Below, one piece after another: positions 10,632 through 24,110 of a DNA stretch of 64,000 nucleotides. How positions within the stretch are numbered: the first letter of the stretch is position 1; every line of letters starts with the position of its first letter. Below the pieces are notes generated by a model. That model saw only the letters and a list, made by a program, of their open reading frames with translations, searched no databases and was not told the DNA's origin. The stretch is taken from contig OZ059894.1 of the NCBI GenBank assembly GCA_964057225.1, positions 12,596,131 to 12,660,130 on the forward strand. Reading direction: 5' to 3'. Origin of the DNA: Auanema rhodensis. Its lineage: Eukaryota > Nematoda > Chromadorea > Rhabditida > Rhabditidae. Made by a program: the position numbers and the translations under genes.

Positions 10632-13600
10632 AAATACGTGATTAAATGAAGAAAATGGAGTAAAATGAATTGGAAAATTATAAAATATTTCCATGTTTTA
10701 TTTTTTTAGTATCAGAAAATTCAAATTAAGATCGTTTTTAATGTTTCAAATCTCAATGAACGAATGAATTGTTTCAAAACTATTGTAAAAATATGAGATT
10801 GTTTCAAAATACGTGATTAAATGAAGAAAATGGAGTAAAATGAATTGGAAAATTATAAAATATTTTCATGTTTTATTTCTTGAGTTTCAAAATATTCAAA
10901 CTTTTTTTTTTCACTGTTTAAAATCTTAATGAACGAATGAATTGTTTCAAAACTATTGTAAAAATATGAGATTGTTTCAAAATACGTGATTAAATGAAGA
11001 AAATGGAGTAAAATGAATTGGAAAATTATAAAATATTTCCATGTTTTATTTTTTTAGTATCAGAAAATTCAAATTAAGATCGTTTTTAATGTTTCAAATC
11101 TCAATGAACGAATGAATTGTTTCAAAACTATTGTAAAAATATGAGATTGTTTCAAAATACGTGATCAAATGAAGAAAATAGAGTAAAATGAATTGGAAAA
11201 TTATAAAATATTTTCATGTTTTATTTTTTGAGTATCAAAATATTTGAAATTATAACTTCTTTACTGTTAAAAACATTATTAACTGGATGATTTGTTTCGA
11301 AATTATTGTAAAAATATGAGATTGTTTCAAAATACGTGATTAAATGAAGAAAATAGAGTAAAATGAATTGGAAAATTATAAAATATTTTCATGTTTCATT
11401 TTTTGAGTATCAAATAAATTAAAATTATATCTACTTTACTGTTAAAAACATTATTAACTGGATTATTTATTTCGAAATTATTGTAAAATTTAAAATTGTT
11501 CCAAGAAACATAATTAAATGAAGAAAATAGAGTAAAATGAATTAGAAAATTTTAAAATATTTTCATGTTTTATTTTTTGAGTATCGAAATATTTAAAATT
11601 ATATCTTCTTTACTGTTAAAAACATTATTAAATGAATGATTTGTTTCGAAATTATTGTAAAAATTTAAAATTGTTCCAAGAAACATGATTAAATGAAGAA
11701 AATGGAGTAAAATGAATTGGAAAATTATAAAATATTTCCATGTTTTATTTTCTTAGTATCAGAAAATTCAAATTAAGATCGTTTTTAATGTTTCAAATCT
11801 TAATGAACGAATTAATTGTTTCAAAACTATTGTAAAAATATGAGATTGTTTCAAAATACGTGATTAAATGAAGAAAATGGAGTAAAATGAATTGGAAAAT
11901 TATAAAATATTTTCATGTTTTATTTCTTGAGTATCAAAATATTTAAACTTTTTTTTTTCACTGTTTAAAATCTTACAGAACGAATGAATTGTTTCAAAAC
12001 TATTGTAAAAATTTGAGATTGTTTCAAAATACGTGATTAAATGAAGGAAATGGAGTAAAATGAATTGGAAAATTATAAAATATTTTCATGTTTTATTTCT
12101 TGAGTTTCAAAATATTCAAACTTTTTTTTTTCACTGTTCAAAATCTTAATGAACGAATGAATTGTTTCAAAACTATTGTAAAAATTTGAGATTGTTTCAA
12201 AATACGTGATTAAATGAAGAAAATGGAGTAAAATGAATTGGAAAATTATAAAATATTTCCATGTTTTATTTTTTTAGTATCAGAAAATTCAAATTAAGAT
12301 CGTTTTTAATGTTTCAAATCTCAATGAACGAATGAATTGTTTCAAAACTATTGTAAAAATATGAGATTGTTTCAAAATACGTGATTAAATGAAGAAAATA
12401 GAGTAAAATGAATTGGAATATTATAAAATATTTTCATGTTTTATTTCTTGAGTATCAAAATATTCAAACTTTTTTTTTTCACTGTTTAAAATCTTAATGA
12501 ACGAATGAATTGTTTCAAAACTATTGTAAAAATATGAGATTGTTTCAAAATACGTGATTAAATGAAGAAAATGGAGTAAAATGAATTGGAAAATTATAAA
12601 ATATTTCCATGTTTTATTTTCTTAGTATCAGAAAATTCAAATTAAGATCGTTTTTAATGTTTCAAATCTTAATGAACGAATGAATTGTTTCGAAACTATT
12701 GTAAAAATATGAGATTGTTTCAAAATACGTGATTAAATGAAGAAAATAGAGTAAAATGAATTGGAATATTATAAAATATTTTCATGTTTTATTTCTTGAG
12801 TATCAAAATATTCAAACTTTTTTTTTTCACTGTTTAAAATCTTAACGAACGAATGAATTGTTTCAAAACTATTGTAAAAATTTGAGATTGTTTCAAAATA
12901 CGTGATTAAATGAAGAAAATAGAGTAAAATGAATTGGAAAATTATAAAATATTTTCATGTTTTATTTCTTGAGTTTCAAAATATTCAAACTTTTTTTTTT
13001 CACTGTTTAAAATCTTAATGAACGAATGAATTGTTTCAAAACTATTATAAAAATATGAGATTGTTTCAAAATACGTGATTAAATGAAGAAAATGGAGTAA
13101 AATGAATTGGAAAATTATAAAATATTTCCATGTTTTATTTTCTTAGTATCGGAAAATTCAAATTAAGATCGTTTTTAATGTTTCAAATCTCAATGAACGA
13201 ATGAATTGTTTCAAAACTATTGTAAAAATATGAGATTGTTTCAAAATACGTGATTAAATGAAGAAAATGGAGTAAAATGAATTGGAAAATTATAAAATAT
13301 TTCCATGTTTTATTTTCTTAGTATCAGAAAATTCAAATTAAGATCGTTTTTAATGTTTCAAATCTTAATGAACGAATGAATTGTTTCGAAACTATTGTAA
13401 AAATATGAGATTGTTTCAAAATACGTGATTAAATGAAGAAAATAGAGTAAAATGAATTGGAATATTATAAAATATTTTCATGTTTTATTTCTTGAGTTTC
13501 AAAATATTCAAACTTTTTTTTTTCACTGTTCAAAATCTTAATGAACGAATGAATTGTTTCAAAACTATTGTAAAAATTTGAGATTGTTTCAAAATACGTG

Positions 13601-13754
13601 ATTAAATGAAGAAAATGGAGTAAAATGAATTGGAAAATTATAAAATATTTCCATGTTTTATTTTTTTAGTATCAGAAAATTCAAATTAAGATCGTTTTTA
13701 ATGTTTCAAATCTCAATGAACGAATGAATTGTTTCAAAACTATTGTAAAAATTT

Positions 13755-15492
13755 GAGATTGTTTCAAAATACGTGATTAAATGAAGAAAATAGAGTAAAA
13801 TGAATTGGAAAATTATAAAATATTTTCATGTTTTATTTCTTGAGTTTCAAAATATTCAAACTTTTTTTTTTCACTGTTTAAAATCTTAATGAACGAATGA
13901 ATTGTTTCAAAACTATTATAAAAATATGAGATTGTTTCAAAATACGTGATTAAATGAAGAAAATGGAGTAAAATGAATTGAAAAATTATAAAATATTTCC
14001 ATGTTTTATTTTCTTAGTATCAGAAAATTCAAATTAAGATGGTTTTTAATGTTTCAAATCTCAATGAACGAATGAATTGTTTCAAAACTATTGTAAAAAT
14101 ATGAGATTGTTTCAAAATACGTGATTAAATGAAGAAAATGGAGTAAAATGAATTGGAAAATTATAAAATATTTTCATGTTTTATTTCTTGAGTATCAAAA
14201 TACTTAAACTTTTTTTTTTCACTGTTTAAAATCTTACAGAACGAATGAATTGTTTCAAAACTATTGTAAAAATTTGAGATTGTTTCAAAATACGTGATTA
14301 AATGAAGAAAATGGAGTAAAATGAATTGGAAAATTATAAAATATTTCCATGTTTTATTTTCTTAGTATCAGAAAATTCAAATTAAGATCGTTTTTAATGT
14401 TTCAAATCTTAATGAACGAATTAACTGTTTCAAAACTATTGTAAAAATATGAGATTGTTTCAAAATACGTGATTAAATGAAGAAAATAGAGTAAAATGAA
14501 TTGGAATATTATAAAATATTTTCATGTTTTATTTCTTGAGTATCAAAATACTTAAACTTTTTTTTTTCACTGTTTAAAATCTTACAGAACGAATGAATTG
14601 TTTCAAAACTATTGTAAAAATTTGAGATTGTTTCAAAATACGTGATTAAATGAAGAAAATAGAGTAAAATGAATTGGAAAATTATAAAATATTTTCATGT
14701 TTTATTTCTTGAGTTTCAAAATATTCAAACTTTTTTTTTTCACTGTTTAAAATCTTAATGAACGAATGAATTGTTTCAAAACTATTATAAAAATATGAGA
14801 TTGTTTCAAAATACGTGATTAAATGAAGAAAATGGAGTAAAATGAATTGAAAAATTATAAAATATTTCCATGTTTTATTTTCTTAGTATCAGAAAATTCA
14901 AATTAAGATGGTTTTTAATGTTTCAAATCTCAATGAACGAATGAATTGTTTCAAAACTATTGTAAAAATATGAGATTGTTTCAAAATACGTGATTAAATG
15001 AAGAAAATGGAGTAAAATGAATTGGAAAATTATAAAATATTTTCATGTTTTATTTCTTGAGTATCAAAATACTTAAACTTTTTTTTTTCACTGTTTAAAA
15101 TCTTACAGAACGAATGAATTGTTTCAAAACTATTGTAAAAATTTGAGATTGTTTCAAAATACGTGATTAAATGAAGAAAATGGAGTAAAATGAATTGGAA
15201 AATTATAAAATATTTCCATGTTTTATTTTCTTAGTATCAGAAAATTCAAATTAAGATCGTTTTTAATGTTTCAAATCTTAATGAACGAATTAACTGTTTC
15301 AAAACTATTGTAAAAATATGAGATTGTTTCAAAATACGTGATTAAATGAAGAAAATAGAGTAAAATGAATTGGAATATTATAAAATATTTTCATGTTTTA
15401 TTTCTTGAGTATCAAAATATTCAAACTTTTTTTTTTCACTGTTTAAAATCTTATTGAACGAATGAATTGTTTCAAAACTATTGTAAAAATAT
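13755..15492 (+). repeat. Nested 5-monomer tandem pair (2 x 869 bp), in copy 2
   Basis: This is the counterpart of 6800-8537 (6955 bp away), with 'aagatgg' at 14036 and 14905. The last monomer of its first unit is an A2/A3 chimera here, unlike copy 1, which suggests a later short conversion between the units or from a neighbouring A3. Confidence 0.9.
14494..14623 (+). repeat. A2/A3 chimeric monomer, likely conversion tract
   Basis: The first part has the A2 signature 'ggaatattata'. The following 'aaaatacttaaac' and 'cttacagaac', plus the 'aaaatttgag' end, are A3. In the partner unit near 7535-7668 the whole monomer is A2 with 'cttattgaacg'. The switch involves about 80 bases (about 14545-14623). 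A sequence-transfer event without length change is the simplest explanation; assembly error is the alternative. Confidence 0.75.
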
Positions 15493-18097
15493 GAGATTGT
15501 TTCAAAATACGTGATTAAATGAAGGAAATGGAGTAAAATGAATTGGAAAATTATAAAATATTTTCATGTTTTATTTCTTGAGTTTCAAAATATTCAAACT
15601 TTTTTTTTTCACTGTTCAAAATCTTAATGAACGAATGAATTGTTTCAAAACTATTGTAAAAATTTGAGATTGTTTCAAAATACGTGATTAAATGAAGAAA
15701 ATGGAGTAAAATGAATTGGAAAATTATAAAATATTTCCATGTTTTATTTTTTTAGTATCAGAAAATTCAAATTAAGATCGTTTTTAATGTTTCAAATCTC
15801 AATGAACGAATGAATTGTTTCAAAACTATTGTAAAAATATGAGATTGTTTCAAAATACGTGATTAAATGAAGAAAATGTAGTAAAATGAATTGGAAAATT
15901 ATAAAATATTTTCATGTTTTATTTCTTGAGTTTCAAAATAATCAAACTTTTTTTTTTCACTGTTTAAAATCTTAATGAACGAATGAATTGTTTCAAAACT
16001 ATTGTAAAAATATGAGATTGTTTCAAAATACGTGATTAAATGAAGAAAATGGAGTAAAATGAATTGGAAAATTATAAAATATTTTCATGTTTTATTTCTT
16101 GAGTTTCAAAATATTCAAACTTTTTTTTTTCACTGTTTAAAATCTTAATGAACAAATGAATTGTTTCAAAACTATTGTAAAAATATGAGATTGTTTCAAA
16201 ATACGTGATTAAATGAAGGAAATGGAGTAAAATGAATTGGAAAATTATAAAATATTTTCATGTTTTATTTCTTGAGTATCAAAATACTTAAACTTTTTTT
16301 TTTCACTGTTTAAAATCTTACAGAACGAATGAATTGTTTCAAAACTATTGTAAAAATTTGAGATTGTTTCAAAATACGTGATTAAATGAAGAAAATGGAG
16401 TAAAATGAATTGGAAAATTATAAAATATTTCCATGTTTTATTTTCTTAGTATCAGAAAATTCAAATTAAGATCGTTTTTAATGTTTCAAATCTTAATGAA
16501 CGAATTAACTGTTTCAAAACTATTGTAAAAATATGAGATTGTTTCAAAATACGTGATTAAATGAAGAAAATAGAGTAAAATGAATTGGAATATTATAAAA
16601 TATTTTCATGTTTTATTTCTTGAGTATCAAAATATTCAAACTTTTTTTTTTCACTGTTTAAAATCTTATTGAACGAATGAATTGTTTCAAAACTATTGTA
16701 AAAATATGAGATTGTTTCAAAATACGTGATTAAATGAAGGAAATGGAGTAAAATGAATTGGAAAATTATAAAATATTTTCATGTTTTATTTCTTGAGTTT
16801 CAAAATATTCAAACTTTTTTTTTTCACTGTTCAAAATCTTAATGAACGAATGAATTGTTTCAAAACTATTGTAAAAATTTGAGATTGTTTCAAAATACGT
16901 GATTAAATGAAGAAAATGGAGTAAAATGAATTGGAAAATTATAAAATATTTCCATGTTTTATTTTTTTAGTATCAGAAAATTCAAATTAAGATCGTTTTT
17001 AATGTTTCAAATCTCAATGAACGAATGAATTGTTTCAAAACTATTGTAAAAATATGAGATTGTTTCAAAATACGTGATTAAATGAAGAAAATGTAGTAAA
17101 ATGAATTGGAAAATTATAAAATATTTTCATGTTTTATTTCTTGAGTTTCAAAATAATCAAACTTTTTTTTTTCACTGTTTAAAATCTTAATGAACGAATG
17201 AATTGTTTCAAAACTATTGTAAAAATATGAGATTGTTTCAAAATACGTGATTAAATGAAGAAAATGGAGTAAAATGAATTGGAAAATTATAAAATATTTT
17301 CATGTTTTATTTCTTGAGTTTCAAAATATTCAAACTTTTTTTTTTCACTGTTTAAAATCTTAATGAACGAATGAATTGTTTCAAAACTATTGTAAAAATA
17401 TGAGATTGTTTCAAAATACGTGATTAAATGAAGAAAATGGAGTAAAATGAATTGGAAAATTATAAAATATTTTCATGTTTTATTTCTTGAGTTTCAAAAT
17501 ATTCAAACTTTTTTTTTTCACTGTTTAAAATCTTAATGAACGAATGAATTGTTTCAAAACTATTGTAAAAATATGAGATTGTTTCAAAATACGTGATTAA
17601 ATGAAGAAAATGGAGTAAAATGAATTGGAAAATTATAAAATATTTCCATGTTTTATTTTTTTAGTATCAGAAAATTCAAATTAAGATCGTTTTTAATGTT
17701 TCAAATCTCAATGAACGAATGAATTGTTTCAAAACTATTGTAAAAATATGAGATTGTTTCAAAATACGTGATTAAATGAAGAAAATGGAGTAAAATGAAT
17801 TGGAAAATTATAAAATATTTTCATGTTTTATTTCTTGAGTTTCAAAATATTCAAACTTTTTTTTTTCACTGTTTAAAATCTTAATGAACGAATGAATTGT
17901 TTCAAAACTATTGTAAAAATATGAGATTGTTTCAAAATACGTGATTAAATGAAGAAAATGGAGTAAAATGAATTGGAAAATTATAAAATATTTCCATGTT
18001 TTATTTTTTTAGTATCAGAAAATTCAAATTAAGATCGTTTTTAATGTTTCAAATCTCAATGAACGAATGAATTGTTTCAAAACTATTGTAAAAATAT

Positions 18098-18971
18098 GAG
18101 ATTGTTTCAAAATACGTGATCAAATGAAGAAAATAGAGTAAAATGAATTGGAAAATTATAAAATATTTTCATGTTTTATTTTTTGAGTATCAAAATATTT
18201 GAAATTATAACTTCTTTACTGTTAAAAACATTATTAACTGGATGATTTGTTCCGAAATTATTGTAAAAATATGAGATTGTTTCAAAATACGTGATTAAAT
18301 GAAGAAAATAGAGTAAAATGAATTGGAAAATTATAAAATATTTTCATGTTTCATTTTTTGAGTATCAAATAAATTAAAATTATATCTACTTTACTGTTAA
18401 AAACATTATTAACTGGATTATTTATTTCGAAATTATTGTAAAATTTAAAATTGTTCCAAGAAACATAATTAAATGAAGAAAATAGAGTAAAATGAATTGG
18501 AAAATTTTAAAATATTTTCATGTTTTATTTTTTGAGTATCGAAATATTTAAAATTATATCTTCTTTACTGTTAAAAACATTATTAAATGAATGATTTGTT
18601 TCGAAATTATTGTAAAAATTTAAAATTGTTCCAAGAAACATGATTAAATGAAGAAAATGGAGTAAAATGAATTGGAAAATTATAAAATATTTCCATGTTT
18701 TATTTTCTTAGTATCAGAAAATTCAAATTAAGATCGTTTTTAATGTTTCAAATCTCAATGAACGAATGAATTGTTTCAAAACTATTGTAAAAATATGAGA
18801 TTGTTTCAAAATACGTGATTAAATGAAGAAAATGGAGTAAAATGAATTGGAAAATTATAAAATATTTCCATGTTTTATTTTCTTAGTATCAGAAAATTCA
18901 AATTAAGATCGTTTTTAATGTTTCAAATCTCAATGAACGAATGAATTGTTTCAAAACTATTGTAAAAATAT
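18098..18971 (+). repeat. C-D-E-B-B cassette, copy 2 (874 bp)
   Basis: The same five-monomer order as 3314-4187. Its C has the private change 'gatttgttccg' for 'gatttgtttcg' near 18250. It is followed by a C at 18972 and then by an A2 and an A4, not by D. This is where the 40-monomer periodicity ends. Confidence 0.9.
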
Positions 18972-19319
18972 GAGATTGTTTCAAAATACGTGATCAAATG
19001 AAGAAAATAGAGTAAAATGAATTGGAAAATTATAAAATATTTTCATGTTTTATTTTTTGAGTATCAAAATATTTGAAATTATAACTTCTTTACTGTTAAA
19101 AACATTATTAACTGGATGATTTGTTTCGAAATTATTGTAAAAATATGAGATTGTTTCAAAATACGTGATTAAATGAAGAAAATAGAGTAAAATGAATTGG
19201 AATATTATAAAATATTTTCATGTTTTATTTCTTGAGTATCAAAATATTCAAACTTTTTTTTTTCACTGTTTAAAATCTTATTGAACGAATGAATTGTTTC
19301 AAAACTATTGTAAAAATAT
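18972..19319 (+). repeat. C-A2 linker between blocks
   Basis: A C monomer (GATC at 18992) is followed directly by an A2 with 'cttattgaacg', then the A4 at 19320. C followed by A2 occurs only here, so this is a junction between two block types. The exchange lies in or before the conserved first half of the A2, where the classes cannot be told apart. Confidence 0.8.
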
Positions 19320-22300
19320 GAGATTGTTTCAAAATACGTGATTAAATGAAGGAAATGGAGTAAAATGAATTGGAAAATTATAAAATATTTTCATGTTTTA
19401 TTTCTTGAGTTTCAAAATATTCAAACTTTTTTTTTTCACTGTTCAAAATCTTAATGAACGAATGAATTGTTTCAAAACTATTGTAAAAATTTGAGATTGT
19501 TTCAAAATACGTGATTAAATGAAGAAAATGGAGTAAAATGAATTGGAAAATTATAAAATATTTCCATGTTTTATTTTTTTAGTATCAGAAAATTCAAATT
19601 AAGATCGTTTTTAATGTTTCAAATCTCAATGAACGAATGAATTGTTTCAGAACTATTGTAAAAATATGAGATTGTTTCAAAATACGTGATTAAATGAAGA
19701 AAATGTAGTAAAATGAATTGGAAAATTATAAAATATTTTCATGTTTTATTTCTTGAGTTTCAAAATAATCAAACTTTTTTTTTTCACTGTTTAAAATCTT
19801 AATGAACGAATGAATTGTTTCAAAACTATTGTAAAAATATGAGATTGTTTCAAAATACGTGATTAAATGAAGAAAATGGAGTAAAATGAATTGGAAAATT
19901 ATAAAATATTTTCATGTTTTATTTCTTGAGTTTCAAAATATTCAAACTTTTTTTTTTCACTGTTTAAAATCTTAATGAACAAATGAATTGTTTCAAAACT
20001 ATTGTAAAAATATGAGATTGTTTCAAAATACGTGATTAAATGAAGGAAATGGAGTAAAATGAATTGGAAAATTATAAAATATTTTCATGTTTTATTTCTT
20101 GAGTTTCAAAATATTCAAACTTTTTTTTTTCACTGTTCAAAATCTTAATGAACGAATGAATTGTTTCAAAACTATTGTAAAAATTTGAGATTGTTTCAAA
20201 ATACGTGATTAAATGAAGAAAATGGAGTAAAATGAATTGGAAAATTATAAAATATTTCCATGTTTTATTTTTTTAGTATCAGAAAATTCAAATTAAGATC
20301 GTTTTTAATGTTTCAAATCTCAATGAACGAATGAATTGTTTCAAAACTATTGTAAAAATATGAGATTGTTTCAAAATACGTGATTAAATGAAGAAAATGG
20401 AGTAAAATGAATTGGAAAATTATAAAATATTTTCATGTTTTATTTCTTGAGTTTCAAAATATTCAAACTTTTTTTTTTCACTGTTTAAAATCTTAATGAA
20501 CGAATGAATTGTTTCAAAACTATTGTAAAAATATGAGATTGTTTCAAAATACGTGATTAAATGAAGAAAATGGAGTAAAATGAATTGGAAAATTATAAAA
20601 TATTTTCATGTTTTATTTCTTGAGTTTCAAAATATTCAAACTTTTTTTTTTCACTGTTTAAAATCTTAATGAACGAATGAATTGTTTCAAAACTATTGTA
20701 AAAATATGAGATTGTTTCAAAATACGTGATTAAATGAAGAAAATGGAGTAAAATGAATTGGAAAATTATAAAATATTTCCATGTTTTATTTTTTTAGTAT
20801 CAGAAAATTCAAATTAAGATCGTTTTTAATGTTTCAAATCTCAATGAACGAATGAATTGTTTCAAAACTATTGTAAAAATATGAGATTGTTTCAAAATAC
20901 GTGATTAAATGAAGAAAATGGAGTAAAATGAATTGGAAAATTATAAAATATTTTCATGTTTTATTTCTTGAGTTTCAAAATATTCAAACTTTTTTTTTTC
21001 ACTGTTTAAAATCTTAATGAACGAATGAATTGTTTCAAAACTATTGTAAAAATATGAGATTGTTTCAAAATACGTGATTAAATGAAGAAAATGGAGTAAA
21101 ATGAATTGGAAAATTATAAAATATTTCCATGTTTTATTTTTTTAGTATCAGAAAATTCAAATTAAGATCGTTTTTAATGTTTCAAATCTCAATGAACGAA
21201 TGAATTGTTTCAAAACTATTGTAAAAATATGAGATTGTTTCAAAATACGTGATCAAATGAAGAAAATAGAGTAAAATGAATTGGAAAATTATAAAATATT
21301 TTCATGTTTTATTTTTTGAGTATCAAAATATTTGAAATTATAACTTCTTTACTGTTAAAAACATTATTAACTGGATGATTTGTTTCGAAATTATTGTAAA
21401 AATATGAGATTGTTTCAAAATACGTGATTAAATGAAGAAAATAGAGTAAAATGAATTGGAAAATTATAAAATATTTTCATGTTTCATTTTTTGAGTATCA
21501 AATAAATTAAAATTATATCTACTTTACTGTTAAAAACATTATTAACTGGATTATTTATTTCGAAATTATTGTAAAATTTAAAATTGTTCCAAGAAACATA
21601 ATTAAATGAAGAAAATAGAGTAAAATGAATTGGAAAATTTTAAAATATTTTCATGTTTTATTTTTTGAGTATCGAAATATTTAAAATTATATCTTCTTTA
21701 CTGTTAAAAACATTATTAAATGAATGATTTGTTTCGAAATTATTGTAAAAATTTAAAATTGTTCCAAGAAACATGATTAAATGAAGAAAATGGAGTAAAA
21801 TGAATTGGAAAATTATAAAATATTTCCATGTTTTATTTTCTTAGTATCAGAAAATTCAAATTAAGATCGTTTTTAATGTTTCAAATCTCAATGAACGAAT
21901 GAATTGTTTCAAAACTATTGTAAAAATATGAGATTGTTTCAAAATACGTGATTAAATGAAGAAAATGGAGTAAAATGAATTGGAAAATTATAAAATATTT
22001 CCATGTTTTATTTTCTTAGTATCAGAAAATTCAAATTAAGATCGTTTTTAATGTTTCAAATCTCAATGAACGAATGAATTGTTTCAAAACTATTGTAAAA
22101 ATATGAGATTGTTTCAAAATACGTGATCAAATGAAGAAAATAGAGTAAAATGAATTGGAAAATTATAAAATATTTTCATGTTTTATTTTTTGAGTATCAA
22201 AATATTTGAAATTATAACTTCTTTACTGTTAAAAACATTATTAACTGGATGATTTGTTTCGAAATTATTGTAAAAATATGAGATTGTTTCAAAATACGTG

Positions 22301-24110
22301 ATTAAATGAAGAAAATAGAGTAAAATGAATTGGAAAATTATAAAATATTTTCATGTTTCATTTTTTGAGTATCAAATAAATTAAAATTATATCTACTTTA
22401 CTGTTAAAAACATTATTAACTGGATTATTTATTTCGAAATTATTGTAAAATTTAAAATTGTTCCAAGAAACATAATTAAATGAAGAAAATAGAGTAAAAT
22501 GAATTAGAAAATTTTAAAATATTTTCATGTTTTATTTTTTGAGTATCGAAATATTTAAAATTATATCTTCTTTACTGTTAAAAACATTATTAAATGAATG
22601 ATTTGTTTCGAAATTATTGTAAAAATTTAAAATTGTTCCAAGAAACATGATTAAATGAAGAAAATGGAGTAAAATGAATTGGAAAATTATAAAATATTTC
22701 CATGTTTTATTTTCTTAGTATCAGAAAATTCAAATTAAGATCGTTTTTAATGTTTCAAATCTTAATGAACGAATTAATTGTTTCAAAACTATTGTAAAAA
22801 TATGAGATTGTTTCAAAATACGTGATTAAATGAAGAAAATGGAGTAAAATAAATTGGAAAATTATAAAATATTTTCATGTTTTATTTCTTGAGTATCAAA
22901 ATATTTAAACTTTTTTTTTTCACTGTTTAAAATCTTACAGAACGAATGAATTGTTTCAAAACTATTGTAAAAATTTGAGATTGTTTCAAAATACGTGATT
23001 AAATGAAGAAAATGGAGTAAAATGAATTGGAAAATTATAAAATATTTCCATGTTTTATTTTCTTAGTATCAGAAAATTCAAATTAAGATCGTTTTTAATG
23101 TTTCAAATCTTAATGAACGAATTAATTGTTTCAAAACTATTGTAAAAATATGAGATTGTTTCAAAATACGTGATTAAATGAAGAAAATAGAGTAAAATGA
23201 ATTGGAATATTATAAAATATTTTCATGTTTTATTTCTTGAGTATCAAAATATTCAAACTTTTTTTTTTCACTGTTTAAAATCTTAATGAACGAATGAATT
23301 GTTTCAAAACTATTGTAAAAATATGAGATTGTTTCAAAATACGTGATTAAATGAAGGAAATGGAGTAAAATGAATTGGAAAATTATAAAATATTTTCATG
23401 TTTTATTTCTTGAGTTTCAAAATATTCAAACTTTTTTTTTTCACTGTTCAAAATCTTAATGAACGAATGAATTGTTTCAAAACTATTGTAAAAATTTGAG
23501 ATTGTTTCAAAATACGTGATTAAATGAAGAAAATGGAGTAAAATGAATTGGAAAATTATAAAATATTTCCATGTTTTATTTTTTTAGTATCAGAAAATTC
23601 AAATTAAGATCGTTTTTAATGTTTCAAATCTCAATGAACGAATGAATTGTTTCAAAACTATTGTAAAAATATGAGATTGTTTCAAAATACGTGATTAAAT
23701 GAAGAAAATGGAGTAAAATGAATTGGAAAATTATAAAATATTTTCATGTTTTATTTCTTGAGTTTCAAAATATTCAAACTTTTTTTTTTCACTGTTTAAA
23801 ATCTTAATGAACGAATGAATTGTTTCAAAACTATTGTAAAAATATGAGATTGTTTCAAAATACGTGATTAAATGAAGAAAATGGAATAAAATGAATTGGA
23901 AAATTATAAAATATTTCCATGTTTTATTTTTTTAGTATCAGAAAATTCAAATTAAGATCGTTTTTAATGTTTCAAATCTCAATGAACGAATGAATTGTTT
24001 CAAAACTATTGTAAAAATATGAGATTGTTTCAAAATACGTGATTAAATGAAGAAAATGGAGTAAAATGAATTGGAAAATTATAAAATATTTTCATGTTTT
24101 ATTTCTTGAG
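19320..24110 (+). repeat. Large duplicated block, copy 1
   Basis: The order is A4 B3 A1o A1 A4 B3 A1 A1 B3 A1 B3, C D E B1 B1, C D E B4 A3 B4 A2, A4 B3 A1 B3 and part of the next A1. It recurs at 28205-33170. The offset is 8885 bp at the left ('atgtag' at 19706 versus 28591) and 9060 bp further right (C GATC 21251/30311 and 22125/31185; 'atgaagg' 23351/32411). The 175-bp step is one extra B3 in the second copy. The right limit is approximate because the exchange falls in conserved sequence. Confidence 0.88.
21231..22104 (+). repeat. C-D-E-B-B cassette, copy 3 (874 bp)
   Basis: GATC markers at 21251 and 22125 are 874 bp apart, as in the other three cassettes. The following run C-D-E(aattag)-B4-A3 matches the start of the 6955-bp units, which links this region to them. 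Confidence 0.9.

Larger units (their letters stand above)
4188..11142 (+). repeat. 40-monomer higher-order repeat, copy 1 (6955 bp)
   Basis: The order is C D E B4 A3 A4 B3 A2 B2 A2 A1* B1 B2 A2/A4 B3 A1* B1 A3 B4 A2 A1* B1 A3 B4 A2 A4 B3 A1o A1 A3 B4 A2 A4 B3 A1o A1 A1 B3 A1 B3. The same order follows from 11143. Rare markers recur exactly 6955 bp apart: GATC of C (4208/11163), 'tatcgg' (6195/13150), 'aagatgg' (7081/14036 and 7950/14905) and 'atgaagg' (5086/12041). Private differences of this copy include 'gtttcataatacg' near 8547 and 'gaacaaatg' near 9888. Unit boundaries are arbitrary by rotation. Confidence 0.93.
11143..18097 (+). repeat. 40-monomer higher-order repeat, copy 2 (6955 bp)
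   Basis: This is the tandem partner of 4188-11142 with the same monomer order. The clear exception is the monomer near 14494-14623: it starts as A2 (ggaatattata) but carries the A3 second half (acttaaac, cttacagaac), whereas copy 1 has an ordinary A2 there. Register is held to the end: the C at 18098 is 6955 bp after the one at 11143. Past that point the match lasts only through C-D-E, then the order changes to B1-B1-C, so I see two full copies and not three. Confidence 0.92.

Noticed and set aside
4188-18097. Third copy of the 6955-bp unit after 18097
   Set aside because: The C-D-E start matches, but the order then becomes B1-B1-C, as in the 874-bp cassette at 3314, so periodicity ends there.
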